This document shows positions 9,449-17,609 of a stretch of DNA of 33,766 nt, one piece after another. The notes beneath the pieces are model-generated. The model was not told the origin of the DNA. It did no database searches and saw only the letters and a list, made by a program, of their open reading frames with translations. The stretch's first letter is position 1. Each line of letters starts with the position of its first letter. Position numbers and translations under genes: made by a program. Origin of the DNA: Neocallimastix lanati (nom. inval.) (lineage: Eukaryota; Neocallimastigomycota; Neocallimastigomycetes; Neocallimastigales; Neocallimastigaceae); NCBI GenBank assembly GCA_016946835.1, contig JACVTC010000384.1, positions 1 to 33,766 on the forward strand, given 5' to 3'.

Positions 9449-12274
9449 TTATTCCTTAATATTTGAAAATTCAATAACTTTGATATTTGAAGTATATGAA
9501 ATTTGTGAGTTATCAAGGAAAGGAAAAAGATCAATTTTATATTCATTTAAAAGTTTAAATCCATACTTTACAAATATTTCTTTAACTCGTGTACTATTAA
9601 TAGCACATTCATAATGATTAATGACATAAGAATCTGTAATATTAATATACATAATATTATCACATTCTGAATGAGCATATCTAAGTGAACTTAATAAATA
9701 AATATGTGACGACTTATCTATTATATCAAGAAATTGGTTAATTTCTAGTTGGATACATTGTTTATAAGTAATGGAGGATGAATCAATATCGCTGGAAAAT
9801 AAATTATAATCAAAAAATACTAAACAGAAAATTCCATTTATATTTTTAGAGATATTACTGAGCATCCTGGAAATATTAGTGTAGGTAAAATCATTTAGAG
9901 CGAAAAAGCAAGTAGCAACATTATAAATATCTTTTAGTTCTACATTCTGAATAGTATTCTGAAGTATTGAGATACGATTACGAATTTCGGATTTAGAAAT
10001 ACGTTCCTTCAAAACTTTTATTTTTTCATGGTCAGGTTCGACACAAACAATTTTACGGAAATTTTTCCACTTGTGAAGATCACCACCATTTCCTGTTCCT
10101 ATATCTAATAGATTACCTTTGTATTTATGAAGAATATTTTGCTTAATGATGTTGTGATATTTACGCATTAAAACAGTTGAAGAAGGTGTAAATATTTCAA
10201 GATTTACTTTTTGGTAGGAAGCAATTAGTATACTATTAAAGGTGTTTATGCTATTAGAAGTATATTTGTCTTTCCGCTCTTTAACGAATGAATTGTTGTC
10301 TAAGTTAATTTCCACAATGAATGGGACTTTTTTTTCTCTGACTAAATGATAAGTAACAACACGTGTTTTGGTTGGTACATCATTAATCATTTCAACTTGT
10401 TTACGATAATAATAACAATAAAATTTATTATCTATTATTTCTGTATTACTTTTATTATTATTATTTTTGTTATTATTTCTATTATTATTTTTATTATTTG
10501 GAACATCTTTAATATTTTTTGTTGAATAAAATTTTTTATGTTGATGATAGCGTAGGCAAACTTCTTTATATTCCGAAAATGGTAAATTTACTGTTGATTT
10601 TTTAATTAAATGATCTCGAGCATAAAAGTATCTTCCATTAAATCGTAGATCTACAGTATTTCTAGTTTTAATTTTATAAACTTTTACATTGTCGTAATAG
10701 GATGATTGTCCATTTGTAATAATGATACCGTCATTTGGTATAGATGGATTGTCAAATTTATTAAACGAAATTATGAAATTTTGTAATTCCGAAAAAGAGG
10801 AACATTTAGTAATATTTTTTTTTATTATTTTGTTATTGAATTCTTCAAAGTTAATAGCGTTCATAATATTTATTCTATCGGAATAAGATTTATGTCTCAA
10901 ATCTTCATCATTATAATAAATTAAGTCAAACGGAATGAATTTACCATCGAGGTATTCACAATCTAATACCATATGATTATCGGCCTTTGTTTGACAAATA
11001 TATTCTACATGAAAGTTTTCTGAAATACTAAACATCAAATTATTTATTATGATTATTAATCGACGAAATCCATCCGTTTTAGCCGCTACATAAAATGTAT
11101 CGTTTATTAAATTTTTTGCTTCTTTATATAAAATATCTAACGAAGGAGTGATTGGTTTCTGAAATTCATAATTTGGCATCAAGAAAAATAAATAATCCAG
11201 AATGAAATTTGAGCAATCTAACGATACCATAATCGAATGAATCATATTCATAATATTATCTTTTTCAAGATAAGTATTATTCATAAATTCAATTTCTAAT
11301 TGATTCTTATCATCAAAAACTGTCATATCAATACGAGCACCATTTTTCATCATAAAAGATCGTCTTTTCTTAGCAATAGGTGTAATATATTTTAAAATAG
11401 ATAATGAAAATTTTGCATCTATATCGTTCATTTCTTTATATATTGCATATTCTGTGATCTCTTTTTCTGATTTATTCTTTTCAATGTACTTGCTTTCTGT
11501 TTTTAAATTATTGTCATTATTGATAATACTGTCATTATTGAATACACTGTCTTTATTGATAATACTGTCATTATTGAATACACTGTCTTTATTGAATATA
11601 CTGTCATTATTGTTGTTATCATTTTTATTGGAAATATTTTCATATTTATAATTACTTTGATTTAATATTTCTATTTTAATATTTTTACTATTTCCACTTT
11701 TAATTATGTTTTTACTTTCAATTTTACTTTTGTCTTCAATTTTTAAATACCTTTTAATTTGTGATGAATCTAACAATACTTCGATACTAAGATTAATTTT
11801 AAATATAAAATAATAAAATGTCATCATGGTAATTTTTTTAGTATATTCCATATGATTATTTAGGGTTTCTGTAATTTCTTGGTCTTTATTGATTTCTAAA
11901 TAATTTAAAAATTTAGAAATATCCATAAACTGGAACTCATTTTGTGGAGTTGGAGTTATTGTCGTTTCGTTTTCGTTCTCATTTTCAGTACATGGATAAG
12001 TCGAACTACATATAATTCTATATCGTGTTTTTGAATTTTCATTGTAAGAAAATTCAGAATATTGACAAGAATTATCATTAAGAAAATCTTTTAAATCTAT
12101 ATTCACATATTTTCTACGAAGTCTAAATTCTAATTCAAAACTACAAATTTTATCGTTGAAAAAAGAATTACTTTTAATAATGTTTATTTGTTCATATATA
12201 TATTCTAAAATATCAAATAAACTATTTTGTTTTTCTAATGACGAATAATTAATAGATGGTATAAATGAATTCAT
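9449..12274 (-). CDS. Trifunctional viral-type mRNA capping enzyme (RNA triphosphatase, guanylyltransferase, N7-methyltransferase)
   Basis: This 941-residue protein should carry out all three steps of cap-0 formation. Residues about 40-340 look like a tunnel-type RNA triphosphatase: paired acidic metal-binding strands ELE (47-49) and EIE (327-329). The guanylyltransferase follows, with the nucleophile motif KTDG (Lys399), motif III LDCE (437-440), motif IIIa near FIPFDLIYY (446-454), motif IV DGIII (515-519) and motif V KIK (534-536). Residues about 690-941 are an S-adenosylmethionine-dependent cap methyltransferase with LLDIGTGNGGDLHKW (722-736). This order in one chain is typical of large cytoplasmic DNA viruses (poxvirus, asfarvirus); most eukaryotic hosts split the activities. 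All key motifs are present, so it looks intact. Lineage-specific Asn-rich inserts lie at about 215-256 and 592-610. On the coding strand a T8 run follows the stop closely; asfarviruses use T-runs as mRNA 3' ends, but in this composition it may be chance. Confidence 0.93.
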   Translation of the reverse strand: MNSFIPSINYSSLEKQNSLFDILEYIYEQINIIKSNSFFNDKICSFELEFRLRRKYVNIDLKDFLNDNSCQYSEFSYNENSKTRYRIICSSTYPCTENENENETTITPTPQNEFQFMDISKFLNYLEINKDQEITETLNNHMEYTKKITMMTFYYFIFKINLSIEVLLDSSQIKRYLKIEDKSKIESKNIIKSGNSKNIKIEILNQSNYKYENISNKNDNNNNDSIFNKDSVFNNDSIINKDSVFNNDSIINNDNNLKTESKYIEKNKSEKEITEYAIYKEMNDIDAKFSLSILKYITPIAKKRRSFMMKNGARIDMTVFDDKNQLEIEFMNNTYLEKDNIMNMIHSIMVSLDCSNFILDYLFFLMPNYEFQKPITPSLDILYKEAKNLINDTFYVAAKTDGFRRLIIIINNLMFSISENFHVEYICQTKADNHMVLDCEYLDGKFIPFDLIYYNDEDLRHKSYSDRINIMNAINFEEFNNKIIKKNITKCSSFSELQNFIISFNKFDNPSIPNDGIIITNGQSSYYDNVKVYKIKTRNTVDLRFNGRYFYARDHLIKKSTVNLPFSEYKEVCLRYHQHKKFYSTKNIKDVPNNKNNNRNNNKNNNNKSNTEIIDNKFYCYYYRKQVEMINDVPTKTRVVTYHLVREKKVPFIVEINLDNNSFVKERKDKYTSNSINTFNSILIASYQKVNLEIFTPSSTVLMRKYHNIIKQNILHKYKGNLLDIGTGNGGDLHKWKNFRKIVCVEPDHEKIKVLKERISKSEIRNRISILQNTIQNVELKDIYNVATCFFALNDFTYTNISRMLSNISKNINGIFCLVFFDYNLFSSDIDSSSITYKQCIQLEINQFLDIIDKSSHIYLLSSLRYAHSECDNIMYINITDSYVINHYECAINSTRVKEIFVKYGFKLLNEYKIDLFPFLDNSQISYTSNIKVIEFSNIKE
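11519..11612 (-). repeat. 18-bp tandem repeat inside the capping gene
   Basis: About five tandem 18-base units encode a six-residue repeat of the form (N/K)-D-S-(I/V)-(I/F)-N at about residues 224-253. Two unit types alternate (DSIIN and DSVFN), giving a 36-base higher-order period. It lies between the two acidic strands of the triphosphatase domain, so it is probably a surface loop expanded by replication slippage. The frame is kept. Confidence 0.85.
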
Positions 12275-12844
12275 AATAATTTTTTTTATAAATTTAAATA
12301 CTTAATATTCGTATATATAAAGTATAAATATTTTCCATTACTATTTTATTTAAAAAATATTTATTTTTATAAAATAAGTTTATAAAAAATTTAAGAATAC
12401 ACAATTTACGAATATATAAATAAATGTTTAATATTATGAATAAATAAATATTTTTATTTTCTATTTTTTAATTAATAAATATGAAATACAGAAATATCAA
12501 TTTATAAATGTATGACTCATATATTATATCTTTATTTTATGATTATAAAAAAAATTTTTAATATTTTTGAGTTATAATAAAAAAATATAAATATATAAAA
12601 TAATACAATTTTTTATTTGGTTATTTTAAAATTTTAAAAAATTATTAACATAAAATTTTCTTTAACATTTATAAATATATATATAAATATTTTTTTTTTT
12701 GGTTTTTGGTTTTTGGTTTTTAAAAAAAATATTTTTATTATTAAATTTATTATTAATTATTTTATAATTTTTGTACATTTTATTTATAAAATATTATTAA
12801 TAAATTAAAAAAAATATATATATATACAAATATTTTCACTGTTT
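12275..12844. other. AT-rich spacer between UDG-like and capping genes
   Basis: About 570 bases of nearly pure A/T with no reading frame. It should hold the promoter of the capping gene, at its left end, and the 3' end of the UDG-like gene, at its right. No motif is distinct enough to call. Three tandem GGTTTTT units lie at about 12701-12721. Confidence 0.6.
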
Positions 12845-13462
12845 TTACCATTCAAAAGTAAAACCAATTTCACCAGCAAGTTCTCTTGCTTTAATGAAGC
12901 ATTTTGAATTTTTAAATTTAGTATATTCATTGATTGGATGAGGAACTTCGACTACCGAAGATTTTATTTCATTAATTGATTTACGTAAAGAAATGGCTTT
13001 AGAGCCAAATAATAAGAAAACCACAGAATGATGATTAGAGATATATTGTACTAAATTGTTAATGAACGGTTCCCATAGAAGGTAATAATGAAAAGGAATA
13101 GTATCGACTACAGGACGGGTAAAACAAAAATTGCATAAAAATATTCCATTTTTAAGCCATTGATCTAAATGGTAATCTATTGGTCGTTTAAAAGAAGTTA
13201 CCGTACTTTCCATATTTTGAAATATACGCTTCAATAGAAGAGGAGGAGTGGAATTTCGTGTTGCAAATGCAATATCGCTTCTATCACATGATTTTTGGTA
13301 GGGTTCATCACCAATCATCACCACTTTAACTTTCTCCAATGGTATATACTTAAAAATAGCAAATATATGTTCCAAAGGTGGTGTGTAATACGTTGTTTTC
13401 AACTGATTTAATATATGATTAATTAATTTTGAATTTTTAATAAAGAAATCATTCCATGACAT
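12845..13462 (-). CDS. Divergent family-1 uracil-DNA glycosylase-like protein with altered catalytic motif
   Basis: This 205-residue protein matches the family-1 uracil-DNA glycosylase fold along its length. The region VVMIGDEPYQ (47-56) corresponds to the catalytic motif usually written GQDPYH; the catalytic Asp position is Glu53 and the following His is Gln56. Tyr55 and the uracil-stacking Phe (Phe66 in DIAFAT) are kept. TPPLLLKRIF (72-81), the uracil-binding Asn111 in FLCNFCFTR, VVFLLFG (147-153) and HP (175-176) are kept, but the DNA-intercalation loop, normally HPSP-Leu, reads HPINEY. Length is near the catalytic core of the family. It is intact and divergent from RPB2 with overlapping start codons. 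Poxviruses use a UDG as part of the polymerase processivity factor, with catalysis separable from that role, so a structural replication role is possible here. Activity is uncertain. Confidence 0.85.
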   Translation of the reverse strand: MSWNDFFIKNSKLINHILNQLKTTYYTPPLEHIFAIFKYIPLEKVKVVMIGDEPYQKSCDRSDIAFATRNSTPPLLLKRIFQNMESTVTSFKRPIDYHLDQWLKNGIFLCNFCFTRPVVDTIPFHYYLLWEPFINNLVQYISNHHSVVFLLFGSKAISLRKSINEIKSSVVEVPHPINEYTKFKNSKCFIKARELAGEIGFTFEW

Positions 13463-13463
13463 G
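13460..13463. other. Overlapping divergent start codons (CATG)
   Basis: The ATG of the minus-strand UDG-like gene (13462-13460) and the ATG of plus-strand RPB2 (13461-13463) share bases in one CATG palindrome. No intergenic space exists, so each 5' untranslated region and promoter must lie inside the other gene, unless initiation occurs at downstream methionines. Confidence 0.85.
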
Positions 13464-15785
13464 AGCGAGAATAATTATTTGGCAAAATTTATAAATCAAT
13501 ATAATGTCTATGCTAATATAGATAAATTATTTATAAAAAAGTTGTATGATATTAAAGTATTTTTAGAAAAAAAGCTACCTAAATTAAATCCTTTAACTAT
13601 TTCTATTCCAGAGGTAGAGTATGATCATTTGATGGTAGAGAAAAAGACATACTATATATCATTAATTCATGATGATTATGAAATTAAAATACCAGCACCA
13701 ATCGACGGAGTATTCGTTGTAGATGGGATTGAAAAAGTGATTATTTCACAAGAAATATTTTGTACGCCTTTTTTTGTTTATAAGGAGGATCGCATTGAGT
13801 ATAAGGAATGTAATGAAAAAGGAAAATTTCAATCTCTGGAGATGTTTACCGATTATAGTCACATTGTATATTTAAAAAAGATTATGTTAAAGCAATCTAC
13901 AAGAAGTAAAGAAAAAAGGGAAAAGGTTAAATTGGATTACCATGATTTAGGGAATGAAAATTATGTGGATTTAAACAATGAATACACTAATATTGATATC
14001 CATTATAGATTTTCAAATAAAAGTCGAGAAAAAAAATTAAGCAATATGAAAAGATATACCTTATTAGATATTAGAGTTTATTATTCATTATTTTTCCAAG
14101 AGTTACGTATTAAAGGAATTAAGTCGCATGAAAGACAAAGTATATCATTGGTGTATATTCTTCATCATTTGAATCCTTCGCTTTCCTTGGATGAAATTAA
14201 AAATATAATCGTATCGGTGGTGATTGGTGAAAATTTACCTAAAGATATTAATATTATTATTCCGGATTCATTTCCTGAAGAAACATTACAATCTATTATA
14301 GCTCGTCGTTCCGAAAGTCATAATAAAATATTATCCATGGTCGATAGAATGATCGATAGCTACTTTACTCCAGACTACTTACATTGTAATGAGTCATCAT
14401 CGAACGATTCATCATATGATGATAAAAGTACTAAATTCTATACTTATTTGGCAATGGCAAGATCATTATTCCATAATGAAGGAAATGTTCAATATTATAA
14501 CAGTCGTATTGATACCTTTCCTTATTCCTTATATCGTAGCATAAAATATTTTACTTTGGAAAATAAAAAATTACCACTGGATAAGTTCATTAGAAATTTA
14601 AATATAAAATTGTACGGAAATGTAAAATCTGGAAAAGTTCGTTCTTATTTCCGAGAATATGAAGCTATTTCTGTGCAAACGTTAAGTAAGCGTTCTTACT
14701 ACGATAAGCTTTCCCATTTACGAAGAGTTCAAATTCCCATCAACACAGAGAGTGATAATTCTCAACTCCGTATGTCTTATGATTACGGTTATTTTTGTCC
14801 ATTTGAAACTCCTGAATCCAAAGATGTAGGCTTTGTAAAATATTTTGGATTATCTGTATTAATGGGGCCAGATTTTACTATTGATGAAAAAATTCTTGAA
14901 CCCTTTTTATTCAAGTATAATGAAATATATGATGCTACAACTCAAGATAAAAAAGATGACGATAATAGTAATAGTAATTCAGATGAAAATATTAATGATA
15001 ATAGCCAAAGTAACACTGAAAATAAAAGTAATGATAATAGTCAAAGTAACTCTGAATATGGAGATGATGATTATTGTGATAGTGACACTAGTAATTCTAA
15101 TAGTCCTAATGAAAAAAGAAAAACTTTAAAAACTGGAAAAAAATATCCAGTATTATTGAATACACGTTTTATCGGATTCACTACCACCGATTTAGTAGAC
15201 TATACTTATAAAGTATTAAAATTGAAATATCCTTATATAAGTTGTGTTTTCGATAACATCAGTTATTATTTATTTACGGATGAAGGAAGAATGTTTCGAC
15301 CAATTAGAATAAAGAAAAACGGAAAAGAAATTGGCATAAGACTTGTTGAAATTTCTGAAAATAAAATAAATATCAATTATCAATACGAAGAACTTGATCC
15401 AAATTTTATTTTTGGTTTAATTAGTGCTTTATCGCCATTTCCTGGTAATAATCATGTACCAAGACTCACATTTCAAGCTGGAATGACAAAGCAGTGTATG
15501 TCGAATGACAGCACCATCTTTAAATACAATGATAATTCTAGAAGACTAATTAATGCACAAAGACCATTTTGTATGACAAAACTTGAATATATTTTATCAA
15601 GAAGACTGTGTCATTATAAGTCCTTAGATTTTTTACTGAATAAAGATAATATTAATATGAGTGAATTATTTTCGAATTTAGAATTTTTGGATAATTCTAT
15701 TGAAGAAAATTCAAGTAGGAATAGTGTTCATAAAAATAACCCCGAAATAATGGATGGGAAAGAAGGGGTTAGGGTTAGGTTTTAA
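13461..15785 (+). CDS. DNA-directed RNA polymerase second-largest subunit (RPB2), viral type, 3'-truncated
   Basis: Residues 1-774 match the N-terminal two thirds of RPB2-family subunits. Seen in order: IPAPIDGVFVVDGIEKVIIS (77-96, protrusion), lobe at about 190-380, SHLRRVQIP (418-426), CPFETPES (446-453), DEGRMFRPI (607-615) and PFPGNNHVPRLTFQAG with MTKQCM (659-680, start of the hybrid-binding domain). The GYNQED-type segment, the remaining active-site side of the hybrid-binding domain, the wall and the C-terminal zinc clamp are absent. Family members usually have about 1,150-1,250 residues, so roughly 400 are missing. The frame ends within a telomere-like repeat, whose translation supplies the last residues (GVRVRF). 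A Ser/Asn/Asp-rich insert lies at 494-560. As encoded it cannot be a complete catalytic subunit. The source is probably a cytoplasmic large DNA virus rather than host Pol I, II or III, judged by divergence and neighbours. Confidence 0.9.
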   Translation: MSENNYLAKFINQYNVYANIDKLFIKKLYDIKVFLEKKLPKLNPLTISIPEVEYDHLMVEKKTYYISLIHDDYEIKIPAPIDGVFVVDGIEKVIISQEIFCTPFFVYKEDRIEYKECNEKGKFQSLEMFTDYSHIVYLKKIMLKQSTRSKEKREKVKLDYHDLGNENYVDLNNEYTNIDIHYRFSNKSREKKLSNMKRYTLLDIRVYYSLFFQELRIKGIKSHERQSISLVYILHHLNPSLSLDEIKNIIVSVVIGENLPKDINIIIPDSFPEETLQSIIARRSESHNKILSMVDRMIDSYFTPDYLHCNESSSNDSSYDDKSTKFYTYLAMARSLFHNEGNVQYYNSRIDTFPYSLYRSIKYFTLENKKLPLDKFIRNLNIKLYGNVKSGKVRSYFREYEAISVQTLSKRSYYDKLSHLRRVQIPINTESDNSQLRMSYDYGYFCPFETPESKDVGFVKYFGLSVLMGPDFTIDEKILEPFLFKYNEIYDATTQDKKDDDNSNSNSDENINDNSQSNTENKSNDNSQSNSEYGDDDYCDSDTSNSNSPNEKRKTLKTGKKYPVLLNTRFIGFTTTDLVDYTYKVLKLKYPYISCVFDNISYYLFTDEGRMFRPIRIKKNGKEIGIRLVEISENKININYQYEELDPNFIFGLISALSPFPGNNHVPRLTFQAGMTKQCMSNDSTIFKYNDNSRRLINAQRPFCMTKLEYILSRRLCHYKSLDFLLNKDNINMSELFSNLEFLDNSIEENSSRNSVHKNNPEIMDGKEGVRVRF
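15766..15779 (+). repeat. Interstitial telomere-like repeat at the RPB2 breakpoint
   Basis: GGGTTAGGGTTAGG: just over two perfect TTAGGG units, exactly where RPB2 similarity stops and the desert begins. The G-rich strand reads rightward, as at the right-hand end of a chromosome, which fits telomere healing of a broken viral fragment followed by fusion. It is short, so chance or filler synthesis during end joining also remains possible. Confidence 0.75.
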
Positions 15786-16449
15786 ACGTTATAATTTTAT
15801 TTAATAAAATTAATCAAAATAGTTAATACATTATTAATGTATATATAATTTAAGAAAAATCATTATTGATTTTCAAGAAGTTTAATTATTAAACTATTCT
15901 AGCGACTATTATTATTTTAAACAAATAATAATAGAAAATAAGATTTTTATTTTAGATATTAAAATCTATTCTAAGATTTTTAAACTATTCTATTTGTAAC
16001 AAAGAATTCTATACTATTCTAGAGAATTATTATTAAGAAAATAATAATAATTATAGCAAGCGAATAATAACTTTAAATATTAAGTAATTATTATTGTAAA
16101 ATAATAATTAATACAATCTTTAAGAATTAATATTATTATAAAAATAATAATTAATACATGAGTTTATAATTATTATGAGAAATAATAATTAATACATGAG
16201 TTAATAAATAATACATTTTAAAATAGAAAATTATTATTATTATGAAAATAATAATAATTAATACATGATTTTATAGAAGATTATTATTATGAGAAATAAT
16301 AATCAAACAATTTTGATTAAAAAATATTGTTATTATATAAATAATAACAATTATACATAAGTTTATTAAATAGATTATTATAATAATAAAATAATTAATT
16401 ATTAAATAAATAATAATTAATTAAAAGTATTGTTAATTATTATAACAAT
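15786..16449. repeat. Cluster of small AT hairpins
   Basis: No gene is present. At least eight short inverted repeats are strung together, mostly TTATTATT-loop-AATAATAA. Examples: CTATTATTATTT/AAATAATAATAG (15906-15934, 12 bp), TAATTATTATT/AATAATAATTA (16085-16110), GATTATTATT/AATAATAATC (about 16280-16304) and TTGTTATTAT/ATAATAACAA (about 16327-16350). Stem ends differ between hairpins but stay complementary. ATTAATACATGA spacers recur at about 16151, 16190 and 16258. CTATTCTA recurs in the left part. Confidence 0.75.
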
Positions 16450-16885
16450 CATAGAGAATAAAGAAAATACATCCCAAGAAGGTAAGGTCGGAGAACCGAG
16501 AACCAAAAAAAGGGATCCAAAGAATCCAGAATAACCCAAAGAATAGACAAGAGAACTAAAAGACAAGAACTCTGAATCAAAGGAGTACCCTGGAGAATAA
16601 GCAAACGAGAATCCAACAACCAATCAAGTAACCAGAAGAATAACCGAAAGAGAATCCAGCAAACCAACAAAGAGTAAACCGGAGAGTTCAGCAAGACAAC
16701 AGAAATCCTGAAAACCAAAAGGAACCAAAAAATCATTCCAAAAGGAAACCGGAGAGATTACATTCCAGTAATCAAAAGTGAGAACCGGAGTTTAAATCAA
16801 AAAGAGTCCAGCTAACAAAAGTGTCAACTGGAAGAGTTTAAAGACATTCCAGAAAACAGGTTAAAAAACCTGAATTCTGGGCGAA
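16450..16885. other. T-poor, GC-richer island with degenerate repeats
   Basis: About 430 bases have roughly 33-42% G+C in the lines I counted, against nearly none on either side. The plus strand is A-rich and T-poor. ACCGGAG-type words recur (about 16678, 16748, 16784) together with ATTCCAG and AATCCAG words, suggesting old units of about 36-43 bases. GATTAC-ATTCCA-GTAATC (16756-16773) forms a hairpin. Minus-strand frames through it encode only low-complexity hydrophobic sequence and are not credible genes. It may be a decayed mobile element, an exonic remnant or a non-coding RNA; I cannot say which. Confidence 0.6.
16849..16880. other. Strong two-part hairpin
   Basis: CCAGAA-AA-CAGGTT-AAAA-AACCTG-AA-TTCTGG: two perfect 6-bp stems separated by a symmetric AA/AA internal loop and closed by an AAAA loop. 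It marks the right end of the GC-richer island. It could be a terminator-like or processing element, or a palindromic transposon end. Confidence 0.8.
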
Positions 16886-17507
16886 TTATTTAAATATATT
16901 TTATTTTATTTTGATATAATGAATATTGCAAACGAATACTCATTAATACGGAAAAAATATTTTAAAAAAAAACAAAAGATATTTATACTCTAAATTTCTT
17001 TATTATTAAAAAAATAAAACAAAATATTATAAAATAAAACAAAATATTATAGGTCCACTTTTAATTTACATTTTAATACAAAGGGATTTATTCTTTTATT
17101 TAAAATAATTTATTTATATTAATAAAATAAAATAAAATAAAATAAAAAAACGGATTCATAAAAATTTATTTGTTTTTAAAATAATTTATTTATTATTTTG
17201 TTTTATCAAAGGGATGATGCAAATATAAAAACAATATAATTATAAAACTATTATTTTAAACAATATTTAAAAATAAATAAATAATGACAATAAACAATAG
17301 AACAAACGCTTTTATTTTATATAATATAAATTTTTAATTAATAATTTCAAATAATTTCGTAAAACTAAATTAAAATTATTTTTTAAAATTTAAAACTGAA
17401 TTAAAAGTAATTAATTTTATATAAGTTTTTCATATTTTATAAATTTAAAAAAAAAATAATATATATATATATATATATTTTTTTTTTTGCTTTGCTTCTT
17501 TTTTTTC

Positions 17508-17550
<43 letters not shown>

Positions 17551-17574
17551 GTTATATAGTAATAAAAATCTAAT

Positions 17575-17609
<35 letters not shown>

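Noticed and set aside
13461-15785. Origin of RPB2 and capping enzyme from a cytoplasmic linear yeast-type plasmid
   Set aside because: Those plasmids also carry capping and RNA polymerase genes, but a full 941-residue enzyme with an N-terminal triphosphatase, next to a UDG-like gene, fits large DNA viruses better. Not fully excluded without a tree.
16417-16736. Minus-strand frames of 68 and 95 codons encoding hydrophobic proteins
   Set aside because: They are the complement of the T-poor island; two overlapping frames are open equally and no family is recognisable.
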